DNA of 46,434 nt from Perkinsus marinus ATCC 50983. Lineage: Eukaryota > Perkinsozoa > Perkinsida > Perkinsidae. This document shows positions 1 to 11,347 of the stretch, in pieces. Made by a program: the position numbers and the translations under genes. Within the stretch, counting starts at the first letter, position 1. Each line of letters opens with the position of its first letter. The notes beneath the pieces were generated by a model. It saw only the letters and a list, made by a program, of their open reading frames with translations, had not been told where the DNA came from and ran no database searches. The stretch is from contig NW_003206281.1 in the NCBI RefSeq assembly GCF_000006405.1, forward strand, positions 300,713 to 347,146. The letters run 5' to 3'.

Positions 1-2650
1 TACGTATAAACCCAGTTTACGTAGGATTTACACGGATTACTCAACATGGCGCTTTCCGGACACACCCGGGATCCTGCCGCAGCCGCCTCAGTTTCATTCA
101 AAGTGCTCGAGCCCATCAAGATATCGAGTTTCAAGACGATTTCATGTGTGGCTGATACCTGATTTCCACGAGACCGTTCTTTGATACTTGCTTCATCCCC
201 TCCAGCGGCAAGACGGGATGAACGAAGTATCAAAGAACGGCTAAACTCTAGCCTTGACTGCTGCCGTATCCCTGTCAAATCTATTAGTTGGCCAATCATA
301 CTCAATAGAATCCAACGAGTGGTCTTGTGACTAGCAGTACTGCTACCTCAACCAATGGGCTTGTGGTTATCACTACTATTGCCGCAGCTAGTGCCACTTT
401 GACTAGGATTACTACTGAGTCCGTTAGTGATTCTGAGGTTAGCGTGACTACTGCCTGAACTAGTGATAAACTACCATTGGTGGTCTACTCCATTACATCG
501 TGTTTTCAGATGACAGAGAAGGGTAATAATGAGACATGGGTCACGATATAACTTTCACCATCCTCGGTACTATCATTGGAGTTTCACCCGTGATGTGAAA
601 AATACTAGTGAAAAGCACATCTCACATTTCACTTCGCAAAAAAACGTATATGAGCAGTGAATACCGCGTAAAGCATGTGATGTGTTTTTGATGTGATACG
701 TAAAACGCAAGATTAGTTTCGCCGACGGTTTGCGACTTCGTCCATGTTCCCACATGAGAGACGAAAATATGTTTTGACATTGAGCCTTCGAAATTGCTGA
801 TTGGTCAACACAGAGCTACGTCAATAGGTCAATTAATCCGATGCTCAGACCAGCCATGCTTAAGCACATAGTTCTCCATTCGTCTAACTGCAATAGCGTT
901 TAGCGCATACAGCTCGTTGAGCGATCGGTCGAGATTGTGTGGAAGGCTGTCCTGAGAAGATACAGCGATCGGACTCCGATAATCATAGTTGGGCTATGCT
1001 ATGAGCCACGCCAGACGTCTCACATAGAATTAATTGGCTTCTTCACTGCTCCCGGCTCCGTCAAAATAGGTTCGACTGCCATCCCGACTGAATGCATTGT
1101 AATTAAAGCGCTTCCGACGTGTTAGATTCATAGTCGCAATAGGTTGGGACTCCATTGCCAGGTTTCCCTAAGTGATGGTGATTCAAGGGAGTGCATGATT
1201 GCATAAGTGCGCTACTCTCAGAGCGGTCGGTCCGACCAGGAATGTTCCAACCGGGTCGGAACATTCCCGTGAACGGTTTGTTTCAGAAGAGACAGTAGTA
1301 TATGCCGTGAGGATACTAGTGACTCTAGTACTAAGTGTTGGGAAAACTTATTCAACTCCTTCTCCAACGTCAATTAGTAGTACAGTGGTTGGGGTGTTTG
1401 TCAGGGTTAGCTGTTGGCAACAGCCTGTTGCTGTGAAACAGCTCCCTGACGCTCTCGACTAGTCGTATATTTATTGTTTTGTGAATGATTCACTGCCAAG
1501 TCCGGAGTGGTATACACTAGTGACGATAATTTAAAGGTATGAGCATGAAAATACAAGGCACCGCCTATCGGTGATGATTGATAGTCGAGATATTACGAGA
1601 AAATGCGACTTACGTAGACGTTATTGTTAAGTCCCCGCGGTAAAGGTAACGGAGGAGGTGATACTAGAGGGTCATGAACTAGGCCTCAACAGAGAACAAC
1701 CGGGCATCATTTCATGAGAACTGGGCGATTCTGATACAATACAAGTATATTGTATACTTGTATTGTATATATTGTATACTGTATAGTATACAGTATTATA
1801 CTGTCAGTATACAATATATACAATATATAGTTCGCAGAATCTAGGTGTATACAGTGTATACACCTACGAAACGTTTCATCTACGAAACGTTTCGTTTACA
1901 CCTTTCACAGATACGTTATTCTGTGAAACGTTGCCGTTCGGGTCGGCTCCAACTAGTTGGACACTAGTTTCAGTTTCAAACTACTGTCGCTATGGCCAAC
2001 ACAACAATCGAGAATTCTGCTCCTATGAAAACGGAGTGACTTCAACAACTGCTGCTATAACCAATACAACAACTGGGAATACTGCCCATGAACGACATAT
2101 TGAACTGATGCTGAGTTTAATTCACTGGACCGAGCTTGTACTACAAGCTCACTACAAGGGCACTACATATGCAATCACTACAAGCCTTGTAGTGATTGCC
2201 GTGCAAGCGCGGCGATCGAAACGCCTCGTGAAAAGCCGGAAAAGTGAGAGAATGCAAGAGAGTCCATATTTTCTTCTCGGCCATGCGGCCGAGAGGGTTC
2301 ATCGAAGTGCGTATGACCCTTTTCCGGACTCCTTGTTCATACTCATGTTTTCCCGGAGCAAACGCCGGTCTTGTACTATAATTCCCCGAATGAGGTCCAT
2401 TATTCTCCTTTTAGAACAGTCATTATTCCCGAGAACTAAAACGGAAATTATTGGGGAAGGGAAGAATGATTCTTCCTCAGCCTTCAGCCACCCTGTATCT
2501 GATCAAAATGCATTTATGGTTTTCAGTTTTTTTGTGTTACACAAATTGTGTACCACTCCTGAATGGAATGGCATTCAGCGAAGAACGTCTTGAGGCGTTC
2601 AATGAAGGGGACCGAAGACACCATCCGGTTCCCAATGGAGCTTGTTAAGG
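1..2650. other. Non-coding region rich in short hairpins
   Basis: I see no gene here. The open frames present begin at non-ATG codons or run through repeats. The stretch is unusual for dense short inverted repeats with small loops. Examples are 26-nt arms at 174-199 and 215-240 with two mismatches, arms at 1239-1248 and 1258-1267, arms at 1400-1415 and 1437-1450, nested AT-rich palindromes at 1741-1864, perfect 14-nt arms at 2171-2184 and 2186-2199, and 8-nt arms around 2275-2294. What they do is unknown. Confidence 0.7.
578..722. mobile_element. Diverged family-2 mini-element
   Basis: It begins GGAGTTTCACCC and contains the family-typical run of alternating TTTCAC, ATATG and ACGCG motifs. 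It is a diverged member of the roughly 110-bp family that is abundant at 27.9-37.1 kb. Confidence 0.5.
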
Positions 2651-3504
2651 GGTGTTCATATGTAAGTCTTCGTTGTTCAACTCCTCGCTGCCATGACCGA
2701 CTTTCGCGTGCTTGCTTCTCTTCATCTGCTTATACCGGGGTTGTGGATTGTTCCGCGTCCTTTTCGGTACCGGAGGTATGACCATCCCGGCTTGTTCCTT
2801 ATCCAATGAAGCTGTCACTTGCGGGGAGCACAGTGCGTTGACTCACTGTTTCTGTTCCCAGTATTCCTGTTTTCGGCGACCCTCCGGTGTCGGTAGCCGT
2901 GGGATTCCTGTGGATTGATGGAGGGATAGAATCTTCGCTCATTTCATCTGCATCAAAATGAGCCAAAATATCAGGTGGAGTGAGTGTCAATTCAGGCTTG
3001 GCACGCCTTAATAGCGAAATGGTAGAGCTCTGGATGCTCACGCTCTTCAAATTGAGGATTCGATGGGGCCGGTGGACGTGACCGAGAGGTTGGGGGTGTG
3101 TCGAACGAAAGTAATCTATCGCCAAGAAATTAGTGGCAAGAAATAGTTGAAGGGGGGCATTTATGGCGTGCGACATGTCTCCGAATTCCGCTCAATTCTC
3201 GGACTTATGCGAACACAGGCCCAATCGCAGCTTCCCACCTAAAACTCGTTAACCCAACTCGTCCCCCCTTGCCGACTTCATCTGTGGCCATCGGACAGCA
3301 AATCGGGAGCAAAATGAGTCAGCACGCTCACCAGCACCTGATAGATGGTAAAAGAAAGTGTCAATAATCCTCACAAATTGTGAGACATAATGATACTTAG
3401 GACCAGCAGAAACAACTTCAAAGCGAGATACACAGGCGAGAGTATAGCTAAGCGTAACTAGCTTCGTGGGCGAACGCATCACGGACCAGTGTTTGCACCA
3501 TTCT
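2651..3504. other. Intergenic, nothing recognised
   Basis: Two minus-strand open frames (2799-3176 and 3249-3536) are present. Neither resembles a family I know, and the second runs into the duplicated 3' flank of the TrmO-like gene. I treat both as chance frames or decayed sequence. Confidence 0.4.
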
Positions 3505-4755
3505 GCACTCCACAAGCTTCGTGTAGGGTAACACACAAGTTATCATACGCAATGAACTAGCACCAAAAACAACAGAAGCTTGCAATATTGCATGTCTGCT
3601 TTACGCTATACGTCCTCCACGTGCTCCCGTCCTGCAAGCTAGTCATGTGGCTAGTCTTTCACAGCTAAGGCCTGTAGTCATTAATATATGATACCGAATA
3701 GATCAATATCCGATCTATCATTGAACACTCACGCCAACAAGGTTATTGCAAGCTGGGCTTCCCACCGAATGGGTGCCGGCCGGAATACTAACAGAAGTAT
3801 TACACGACTGGTGACCACTAGACTCGCCTCGACTGAAACTGCAGATCTCTCTGAGTTCTTCGCGTTTGGACGCGCACTTAAAGTTGATTCCATTTCAATT
3901 TCGCGTTGCTTCATCTGTTGGCTCTCAACTCACTCACTATCAGTAACACAACATTCAATACAATACAGAAGAGTTATTGGAACAGGCAGTAGTTTGTACA
4001 CGTTAGCCGATACTATCGGCTAGCTCTGCCGTTAGACCTGCTAGCCAGGCCTTCGTTCTCGGAGCAGGGCAGGACTCATCAGACAAGCTCGTCGATACTT
4101 CTTCGATACGGACAACTTCTATCCAATCTGAAACAACTTCGCTCAGCTGAAGAGGTGTTGGGAAATATGTTCGCTCTCATCAGCCGAGCTCGAGAGTTTT
4201 CTGGCTCGGGAGTTTACACATGAATTCGAGCAGAAATATACAGCACCCAAATAGGAATTTCCTAGAGATCTCTCAGAATTTATATATTCTCCACAACACA
4301 CATGTAGTTGATATAGTATATACACACACCCGCGCCCCAGCCAGTAATAAGCGATGAGAACTCGAACCACAGAAAGAGGGAATATGACTCACCTTTAGTG
4401 CCGTGACGATAACGATAAATAACCCGCATCGGCTCTCGGCCTTCGCACCCGATGTCAACGGCATACATCGTGTATGATACACGGGATTCTTGTGCTTCCT
4501 CCGTGAGTGAATCGAGCATGGGTCCTCTTCCAGTGTGCTCACGATGATTCCCTTCATTTCACTGGGCCAGTGGTTGACTTCACGACATGCCTCGGTAGAA
4601 AACATCACGTTCATCGCTTTACGGACAGATTCCGTTACGTATCGTGGCACGCATATACTATATGCGTGCCACATATGTCTATATGCCATATAGGCCCTCG
4701 AGGTTGATACCGCTCCTTCGTGAACTTCTGCAATGACAACACTGACGTGCCCAGA
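3505..4755 (-). pseudogene. Broken partial copy of the TrmO-like gene
   Basis: This segment matches 10826-12049 almost base for base: the 3' flank, terminal exon, intron and last part of exon 1 of the TrmO-like gene. It lacks the N-terminal two thirds, including the PRQ and RSPYRP motifs, and homology stops abruptly near 4755. Against the intact copy it carries two extra hairpin-forming insertions (around 4469-4483 and 4644-4672) that disrupt the frame, and one substitution turns the DPRS motif into DPCS. It is a recent, non-functional segmental duplicate. Confidence 0.85.
4153..4340. mobile_element. Family-1 (hAT-like) mini-element in the TrmO pseudogene intron
   Basis: It starts GTGTTGGGAAATATGTTCGC and shares the family blocks (CTCATCAGC, GAGTTTACACATGAATTCG, CACATGTAGTTGA). 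It was copied with the intron from the same ancestor as the element at 11499-11681, and its far end is more degenerate. Confidence 0.6.
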
Positions 4756-5650
4756 GAATCGTTAGATTCTCCGAGGATTCAACAACTGACTGGGTTGTAG
4801 ATGGAGGCCAACACTCGCACACATAGCAACAGCAGATTCGATACGGTCGAGGTAATCGTAAATGTTGACATCACCATTGTCCATCTTGACATCAGAGAAG
4901 TATCTCATGACTTCCGCATGTAAATTTGACAGAGAGTACTTATGTTGAATGTAGCCAAGTGCTTGTGATAGTGTCAGAATGTAGTCGTTCAAGTAGAGAG
5001 TGGGTCCATAGTAGTTTCCAAGTGGATCTGCAAGTTCCTCTTAACCGACTGGCTGAGACATTTGGATAGATAGATATACGATAATCGAGGGCCCAGCGCT
5101 ATTTGCTTCGCTTCACAGCGGACAAGACTCAAGAAGTAGTTGATACTCCTGTTATCAGAGTTCCCCTTGTATTGTTTTTTGTCGGGGCGCTTGATATGGG
5201 AAACAGCATTGATGGCCTTTGTTGTATCAAGCGCCTTCTCCTTGTCATAGTTGTGGGATAGATCACACCAATACGCCGCGTTGGTGATGTCGTTGTTACA
5301 AGGGTGTTGTTGACCTTGCATGAGAGGGGCCTGGGACATTCCTTGAGGGTAGACCTGCACAGTGGGAGAAGAAGATGTAACCTGCTGTGGATGTACTGTG
5401 TTTGCTGGCCTTCGAGAGAGGCTTGCAGCTTGAGAGTTAGGGCCTTCGGCGTCTATATAGGTGAAGAAGGTACGTCGTACTTACTAAGAGGTTGGCCTTC
5501 CATGGCAGTCTCTAACTCAGCGGCGGATGACCATAGTAGTAGTGAGGGTTCAGCAATACCGAGGACTTCAAGGAGCTCAGCCAGCGGGTTCTCCACCACG
5601 TTAGTAGTAACACCCGCACGGGTTGACTCAACAACACTTGGGATAGCCAT
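4756..5650 (-). mobile_element. Gag-like fossil of an LTR-type retroelement
   Basis: Minus-strand open segments have the look of a retroelement gag region: a polar, Gln/Pro-rich N-terminal part followed by an alpha-helical capsid-like part with a DYLDRIE-type stretch. No polymerase region, protease, integrase or terminal repeats are visible next to it, and one side abuts the TrmO pseudogene directly. It is an incomplete, broken remnant with a few breaks. The family is probably Ty3- or copia-like but cannot be settled by eye. Confidence 0.35.
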
Positions 5651-6695
5651 AATAGATAATAAGGCTTCTTATCTTATCCATTTCAGCCTGAGGGCTGCGA
5701 GCCGTTTCATGAAACGAATAATGGGCGAGCGAGATTCGTGCATACGTGCGCGAACAGAAACTGGACGTGTTATCGCGTCTCTCATTGCCAAGGGAGCCCA
5801 TCGCTACGCTCCTGAAGTTTGAAGTGTAAGAGCCACTCCGGCCACAATCCGAGCAAATGTACATCACGAGTACCAAAGCAAAGAAAGGACCATAGCAAAC
5901 AATCACGAGTATCAATAATAGGAATTCGAAGAAGGGGAGCACATCACCCGCATCTTATGCAGCTTCGGATAGCCAGCGAAGCAAGCCGGACAAGCCTGGA
6001 GGGCTCTCCAGTCCCTCCTGGACGTAAAATTCACCGAAGCGCGAAGAGCGGCCGGTGAAGCGGAAAAGTGGCGAGCGATGTGGAGAAAGGGCACTTGAGA
6101 AGTAGAAGGGCTCTTGTGTGTGACACGGGGTGGCCGTCACGCAGGGAGCGGGTAGAGCATGACATAGAGGGACATATTCACGCACGAAGAGTGAGAGGGC
6201 TTGAAAGAAACTCATAGCGAGAGCTGACTCAATCGAGTATACTGCACACGTGGAGATGATTGCGTTGAAGTGGGATTGTATTATTGGGAATCGTAGAAGA
6301 AATCTGAGAACGTGAATTCATCACGCACGATTATCTTGCATCGATACTGGTGATACTATCACCGTGATAGGTATTCATATCATCAGGTGGCCCCAGAGTC
6401 AATCTACTGTTTCGGGGCCCTGGTGGGCCGCCAGGAATTGGCTACTGCCAGTTGCCAGAATCAGCTTAGCGATGCCACTGAGTCAAACAGACTGTTTGAA
6501 ACAGCGCGGGTGTCACTGCTGGCAGTAGAGCCAGCGCGTGAATTCGCACTTGTACAGCGAATTATTGATGTGTCTCTCGTTAATGCCCTCTTCCAGCTAC
6601 GCTACGCCCCTCTCTTGCCTAATGTCAAGATCACGTGTGGATTGAGGAGAGTTTTCCCCGCATAGATCAACGAGGATCGCCCTTTGCGGAAGATG
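5651..6695. other. Intergenic, nothing recognised
   Basis: There is no credible gene. The open frames are short, mostly overlap each other on both strands and have no recognisable motif. Confidence 0.5.
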
Positions 6696-6697
6696 CT

Positions 6698-6743
6698 CTG
6701 CGTCACGAAGATTTTCTGCGTCACGAAGATTTTCTGCGTCACG
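6698..6743. repeat. 18-bp direct repeat, 2.6 copies
   Basis: The unit CTGCGTCACGAAGATTTT occurs twice and then partially a third time, about 115-160 bp before the start codon of the secreted 552-aa gene. The TGCGTCACG core resembles a bZIP/CREB-type site, so a promoter role is possible but unproven. Confidence 0.75.
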
Positions 6744-6858
6744 TGATGATCGCTCAACTTCGGGATGCTATGAACGTGCTTACATAGAATGGACAGTTAG
6801 TAGTTCATCAACGCATCGGACAACTTGTTTCAGTTTTTTCAACTCTTTTCTCAATTTT

Positions 6859-8517
6859 ATGCTCATCGCCTTTTTTCAATGTGCTCTATTGTCTTTCCTT
6901 GGGGCTTCAGCCTTCACAATGGAAAACGTACGGATGCAGACTAAGGTTACCCATTATTGTAATCTCGATTTGCTCAACGAGTACGGCAAGCCGGTGCAAT
7001 GCCATATATCTAATGGTATGGAGACCATGGGACTGGTACTGCCTGGCATGGACGATGGAAAGTCCCTAACCACCCTCCACGACGTTTTCATTGTCAAAGA
7101 CGGCCAGGTAACGGTTCAAGCTTCGCCGAGTCGTCCTTATCAGTACCTTCTCACAAGTGAGACTGACGCTCACTCCCAGACCCTCCAGCTTTTCAATAAG
7201 AAGTCTTTCCTCGTTCACCACGCAGGCAAGACACATGGTGCTCCGTCTGCTAATCGCAGGCTCGATGTCGGTCATACTCTCGAGAAGGATGGATGGGCTC
7301 ATCACGGCCTCGTGGAGGTAGATGGTCAGAAGGTGAATAAGTGGGTTAGGAGTGGAGCCGGGGGTGTTGACTCCAAAACTCATGCAAATTTCACCGCTCT
7401 CGCCCAAACTGGTTTGGTGCCCAACTCTTGGACTCTCTACACCGACGAGGCCGATGAGAAGATGGTCAAACTGCTGGCCACGAATACGTTCGAGAACAAC
7501 AAAGTGTACCAGGTGACCGAAGTGACCCACTGGGAGAAGCTGGACGAGGCAAAGACGGTAGATGATACGCTGAAGCAAGTTTACTCAACATACGACATTG
7601 CTGACCACTCCACGGCGCCTCCCACTGAGGATGAGGCGCCATTGTTGGAAGCACGCTTCATCAAGACTCATCTGATCAGCGAATCTGCCCGCATCTTCTT
7701 TAACGACGGTGAGCATCCTGATTGGAGGCCATCGACAAGGCGCCTCCGTGGCAAGCAAGCGACCCCTTCTATTGACTACTTCACCATAGTTGAAGGTACT
7801 GCCTCGCATAAGTACTTCCTGGAGCAATATCAGCGTCAACTCCTGGATCTGCCCAAGTTCGTATTCCCAAAGGGTTGCACTATTGGCATGTCCACCGACG
7901 GTGTTCCATACTGTCTCAATGTTGGTGTCTCGGCAAATACGACAGCACTCTCTCTCAATTTCGGTATGATCTTCGTTGACGTGAACAATAAGGACTATCA
8001 AGCAAGCCTCAAGATATCCATCACTATGAAGTGGCCACAAGCTGATGTTGTTTTGGGCCTTTCGTTCGAGGGTAGCGGATGCGCCGTTGTCTTCCAGAAG
8101 GGTGTATCTTTCGCAAGGCTATACATCCAAGTGTGCATCACTGCTAGTGGCTCCGGCAAGAATCTGCTGCAGCCCGACAACCGCACTTTCGCGGGCAAAG
8201 CCTCGGTTTCGGTCTCTTTCAATATTGATGTCTCAGTTGTTACCACATTGAAGGCGACTTTAACCAGTGAAGTTGATGTCCAAGTAGCTCCACACAGTGA
8301 TATAAAGGCCCACGGCTCTCTGGGCCTCGACCTGAGCCTCGTGGTTGTCGGTGCCGGTGTGTCTGTCGACATCTTCGGAAACACTGTGAAGAACCATGCT
8401 AATGTCTGGGATTTCCAGTCCCATGTGAACCTCCACGTTTGGGTGAACATTTGGGTCTACAAGCATACCTGGCCATGGACTTGGACTATTTGGAAAGCTG
8501 GTCCAGTCACTTTCTAA
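6859..8517 (+). CDS. Secreted protein of unknown function, 552 aa
   Basis: This is a long intact single-exon frame. The first ATG starts a clear signal peptide (MLIAFFQCALLSFLGASA), so the product is probably secreted or surface-bound. The N-terminal half is polar. The block at about 145-250 (WAHHGLVEVDGQ, KVNKWV, SWTLYTDE, NNKVYQVTEV) recalls the beta-rich domains found next to secreted peptidases in protists, but that is only a resemblance. A basic RRLRGK site near residue 297 could be a processing point. The C-terminal 220 residues look like beta sheet and end in a Trp-rich tail (HTWPWTWTIW). Possible N-glycosylation sites are NFT, NTT and NRT. I do not recognise the family. The frame is undisturbed for 1.66 kb and stops cleanly at TAA, so the gene itself is secure. 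Confidence 0.9.
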   Translation: MLIAFFQCALLSFLGASAFTMENVRMQTKVTHYCNLDLLNEYGKPVQCHISNGMETMGLVLPGMDDGKSLTTLHDVFIVKDGQVTVQASPSRPYQYLLTSETDAHSQTLQLFNKKSFLVHHAGKTHGAPSANRRLDVGHTLEKDGWAHHGLVEVDGQKVNKWVRSGAGGVDSKTHANFTALAQTGLVPNSWTLYTDEADEKMVKLLATNTFENNKVYQVTEVTHWEKLDEAKTVDDTLKQVYSTYDIADHSTAPPTEDEAPLLEARFIKTHLISESARIFFNDGEHPDWRPSTRRLRGKQATPSIDYFTIVEGTASHKYFLEQYQRQLLDLPKFVFPKGCTIGMSTDGVPYCLNVGVSANTTALSLNFGMIFVDVNNKDYQASLKISITMKWPQADVVLGLSFEGSGCAVVFQKGVSFARLYIQVCITASGSGKNLLQPDNRTFAGKASVSVSFNIDVSVVTTLKATLTSEVDVQVAPHSDIKAHGSLGLDLSLVVVGAGVSVDIFGNTVKNHANVWDFQSHVNLHVWVNIWVYKHTWPWTWTIWKAGPVTF

Positions 8518-9224
8518 TTGTAGTGGTACTGAATCAGTGCTATTCGCTCATCGAGACAATTGTACATCTCCCAAGGGCGATGTCTACTATTGCGAAATTC
8601 TTGATCATAGAGTTCTAGGAACTAGATTTGCCATGTTTTCCAGTTGTACTCGTCATTGTCATTTGTGTAGTGCTTTTTGTTGCACGAAAGTACAACTCGA
8701 ATCCCCAACACGGCCACTACTTTGAATAGGATTTGTGTTATTGAAGGACTATTGTGCGAGCTAAGCTATGAGGTTTCTAGCGGTAGTTCAAATTTATTCT
8801 GGTGATGAATCTACAGTTTCTTCTAATGTCAACGTTAGCAGAGAGAATCGACGCGGCTACGGTACCTGTGGAAGAGTTGCGCATTAAGGCCAAAGTGGAC
8901 GATGATTTATGGCAAGGGTTGGTGGCGACACTGACGAAGGACAATGGTGGGTATAGAAAGTTTGTATTGGTGCCATCGATGATCGACCCTCCTCTCCTTC
9001 CATCTGTACAAGCGACGATGTAGCAGAGCTTATATCGCCAGCATCCATCATGTCAGGCTCGATCAAACGCAGCCGAACGGCTACTAATGGCTTCTGATGT
9101 TCACGTCGAGATCTTCTTCGTAAGAACGATTTGGGTTGGTCTGAGAGAGCATGAATGAAGTTGATATCCCAACACTACGCGATCATCACTTTCCTGAATC
9201 ACCTGCGGCTTGGTTCAGGCATCT
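8518..9224. other. 3' flank of the 552-aa gene
   Basis: A 73-codon frame at 8802-9023 has protein-like composition (an LAERIDAATVPVEELRIK stretch) but no family, flanking exon or conserved partner that I can see. It may be a gene remnant. Nothing else is recognised. Confidence 0.35.
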
Positions 9225-9727
9225 GGGGCCGTATGCGGATACTGATTCATGAATCTGAGTCCATGATTCAACTCACGCTCTGATCCTGATTCATGATTCA
9301 AGTCACACCTTGATTCGAGAGAACTGATTCAGATTCTTCGCTCAGGAGAAAAAGTCGAGATTTGTGAGTATGAGTACTTGAGACAGAGTCAGATTACGTA
9401 ATCATGAGCAAGATCCTTGATCCTTGATTTTAATCAGCTGTTGAATCCGATTCCTGATCCTTAATCACGATTCAAGATTCAAATCTATACTCAAAGGCTG
9501 ATTCAGAGTTTTTGACACTGAGTCAGAGTATTTCTTCAATTCGAGATTAAATACTCAGAGTTGGGAGTTTTACTCATGATTCGAGATTAATTCTCAGGAG
9601 TCGAGATTCTTTTACTCAACCTCAAAGCTGCTCAGATTCAAGATCGCAATCTCACCTTGAGCATGATCCGAGATCATACTCATGATGCACAAGCTCACAG
9701 TTTAACATGGGGATTAACTTTGATTCT

Positions 9728-9753
9728 GTACCGGGGGTCCGGACCCCCGGTAC
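9728..9753. repeat. Perfect 26-bp GC-rich palindrome
   Basis: The half-site GTACCGGGGGTCC is followed directly by its reverse complement with no spacer. It lies within the 1.6-kb element next to the left TGATTC-rich block. Confidence 0.95.
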
Positions 9754-9842
9754 CAAACCCTGATTCTGATTCTCGACCTTGATTCACGACTTCAGCGCGC
9801 GCCACGGTAGACCTTCTCAACTCCTCGCGAGTAGGTTCTCAG

Positions 9843-10100
9843 AATGACAGTACCGGAGGATAGAACCTCGGCTTCGACCAAGTGAAAGCATATCCTTAAC
9901 CAGTTGAGCTATGAGATTATACGATATAACACGGAGCAAGGAGGTATAGCGCGAGTAGTACATACGCACGAGTATCAATATGACCCTGCCCGGGAATAGA
10001 ACCCCGGATTCTAGCATGTGTAAGTATTAACTTAACCAGTTCAGCTATGAGATCATACGGTATAGAATGGTGTATGGAGGTATAGCGCATGTAATACATG
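9843..10100 (-). repeat. Tandem pair of tRNA-like (SINE-like) units
   Basis: Two units of about 125 bp lie on the minus strand. Each has a pol III A box (TAGCTGAACTGG or TAGCTCAACTGG) and a B box-like GGTTCTATTCC or GGTTCTATCC at tRNA spacing. The unit at about 9975-10050 can form roughly five of seven acceptor pairs and a T stem with one mismatch. Poor acceptor and anticodon stems argue against a working tRNA. I call it a tRNA-derived repeat or decayed tRNA duplicate. Confidence 0.45.
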
Positions 10101-10825
10101 CAACCACACGGTGTGAACTACGCATTCCTTAATTCAATTACTTGTTCATAAAAACAATAAATGCCCTCCGTCGATCCTCTTGAGGGATTGTCCGGTAACG
10201 ACACCCGATCACGCTACCGGTTCTCCAAGGAAGCTCTACAAGCTCTAGAAGGAAGCTCTAGCGCTGAGCTTCCTCTTAGAACTTCTGAGTTAGAAACCCA
10301 GAGTTAGTTGATTCCGAGTGAACATATTGAAAAGTTTGAAGTACGGATGTGTGCAAGTGCGACAAAAGATCTTCTTCCAAAAATTTATCATTGTTGTAGT
10401 GTAACGGGAGATGTGCATGCCTTCGGGGCAAATCTGCCAGGTTCTACCCACGTAGAGTGACGTTTTCTTCCTTCCTTGAAATTGTAACTTTCGGTTCCGG
10501 GGCGTACCGACTATAATCTTCTTCTTGTCAAAAATGTCTGATTCAAACTCTGATTCCCTGATTCTGGAGAATACTCAGATTCAATGGAATCACCCGAAAA
10601 ATCAGCCTCATGAGCAAGTCATATTGAGTAAGGGTATTAATCAGCCAAAAAATTAACTTTAGATTCTCGAATCAGCTCAGAGATCCACATATCCTGGCGA
10701 TGATCCTGATTTTTCGCTCCAGAGTAAAAAATCAGCGAATCATGGGGTATTACTCACCATCCGATTTTTTCATCTGAGTAAATACTCTGACTCACTTGTT
10801 GCATCAGGATCCGCATACGGCCCCC

Positions 10826-11347
10826 GCACTCCACAAGCTTCGTGTAGGGTAATACACAAGTTATCATACGCAATGAACTAGCACCAAAAACAACAGAAGC
10901 TTGCAATATTGCATGTCTGCTTTACGCTATACGCCTTCCACGTGCTCCCGTCCTGCAAGCTAGCCATGTGGGCCACATGCTGTGGCTTGTCTTCCACAGC
11001 GTGTCTTTGCTAAGGCCTGTAGTCATTAATATATGATACCGAATAGATCAATATCCGATCTATCATTGAACACTCACGCCAACAAGGTTATTGCAAGCTG
11101 GGCTTCCCACCGAATGGGTGCCGGCCGGAATACTAACAGAAGTATTACACGACTGGTGACCACTAGACTCGCCTCGACTGAAACTGCAGATCTCTCTGAG
11201 TTCTTCGCGTTTGGACGCGCACTTAAAGTTGATTCCATTTCAATTTCGCGTTGCTTCATCTGTTGGCTCTCAACTCACTCACTATCAGTAACACAACATT
11301 CAATACAATACAGAAGAGTTATTGGAACAGGCAGTAGTTTGTACACG
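10826..11347. other. 3' flank of the TrmO-like gene, duplicated at 3505
   Basis: Non-coding on inspection, and nearly identical to 3505-4022. Relative to that copy it carries extra bases at about 10972-11008 that create hairpins: CATGTGG against CCACATG, and GCTGTGG against CCACAGC. The plus-strand open frame at 11033-11368 is conserved only because the segment was duplicated recently, and it overlaps the terminal exon in antisense. Confidence 0.7.

Larger units (their letters stand above)
9225..10824. mobile_element. 1.6-kb non-autonomous DNA element with inverted ends
   Basis: The left end reads GGGGCCGTATGCGGAT (9225-9240), and the right end (10809-10824) is its exact reverse complement. 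Both ends lead into long stretches crowded with TGATTC, TGAGTC and TGACTCA-like motifs (about 9240-9780 and 10530-10808), typical of subterminal binding-site repeats of cut-and-paste transposons. The duplicated TrmO flank at 3505 lacks this element at the matching position, which fits an insertion. No transposase frame lies inside. A target duplication is not clear and the superfamily is not assigned. Confidence 0.65.

Noticed and set aside
1931-2593. 220-codon plus-strand frame
   Set aside because: It begins with TTG, runs through several palindromes, and shows no domain or protein-like composition.
3688-4023. Conserved 111-codon frame identical at 3688-4023 and 11033-11368
   Set aside because: The identity is explained by recent segmental duplication. 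It is antisense to the terminal TrmO exon and has no domain.
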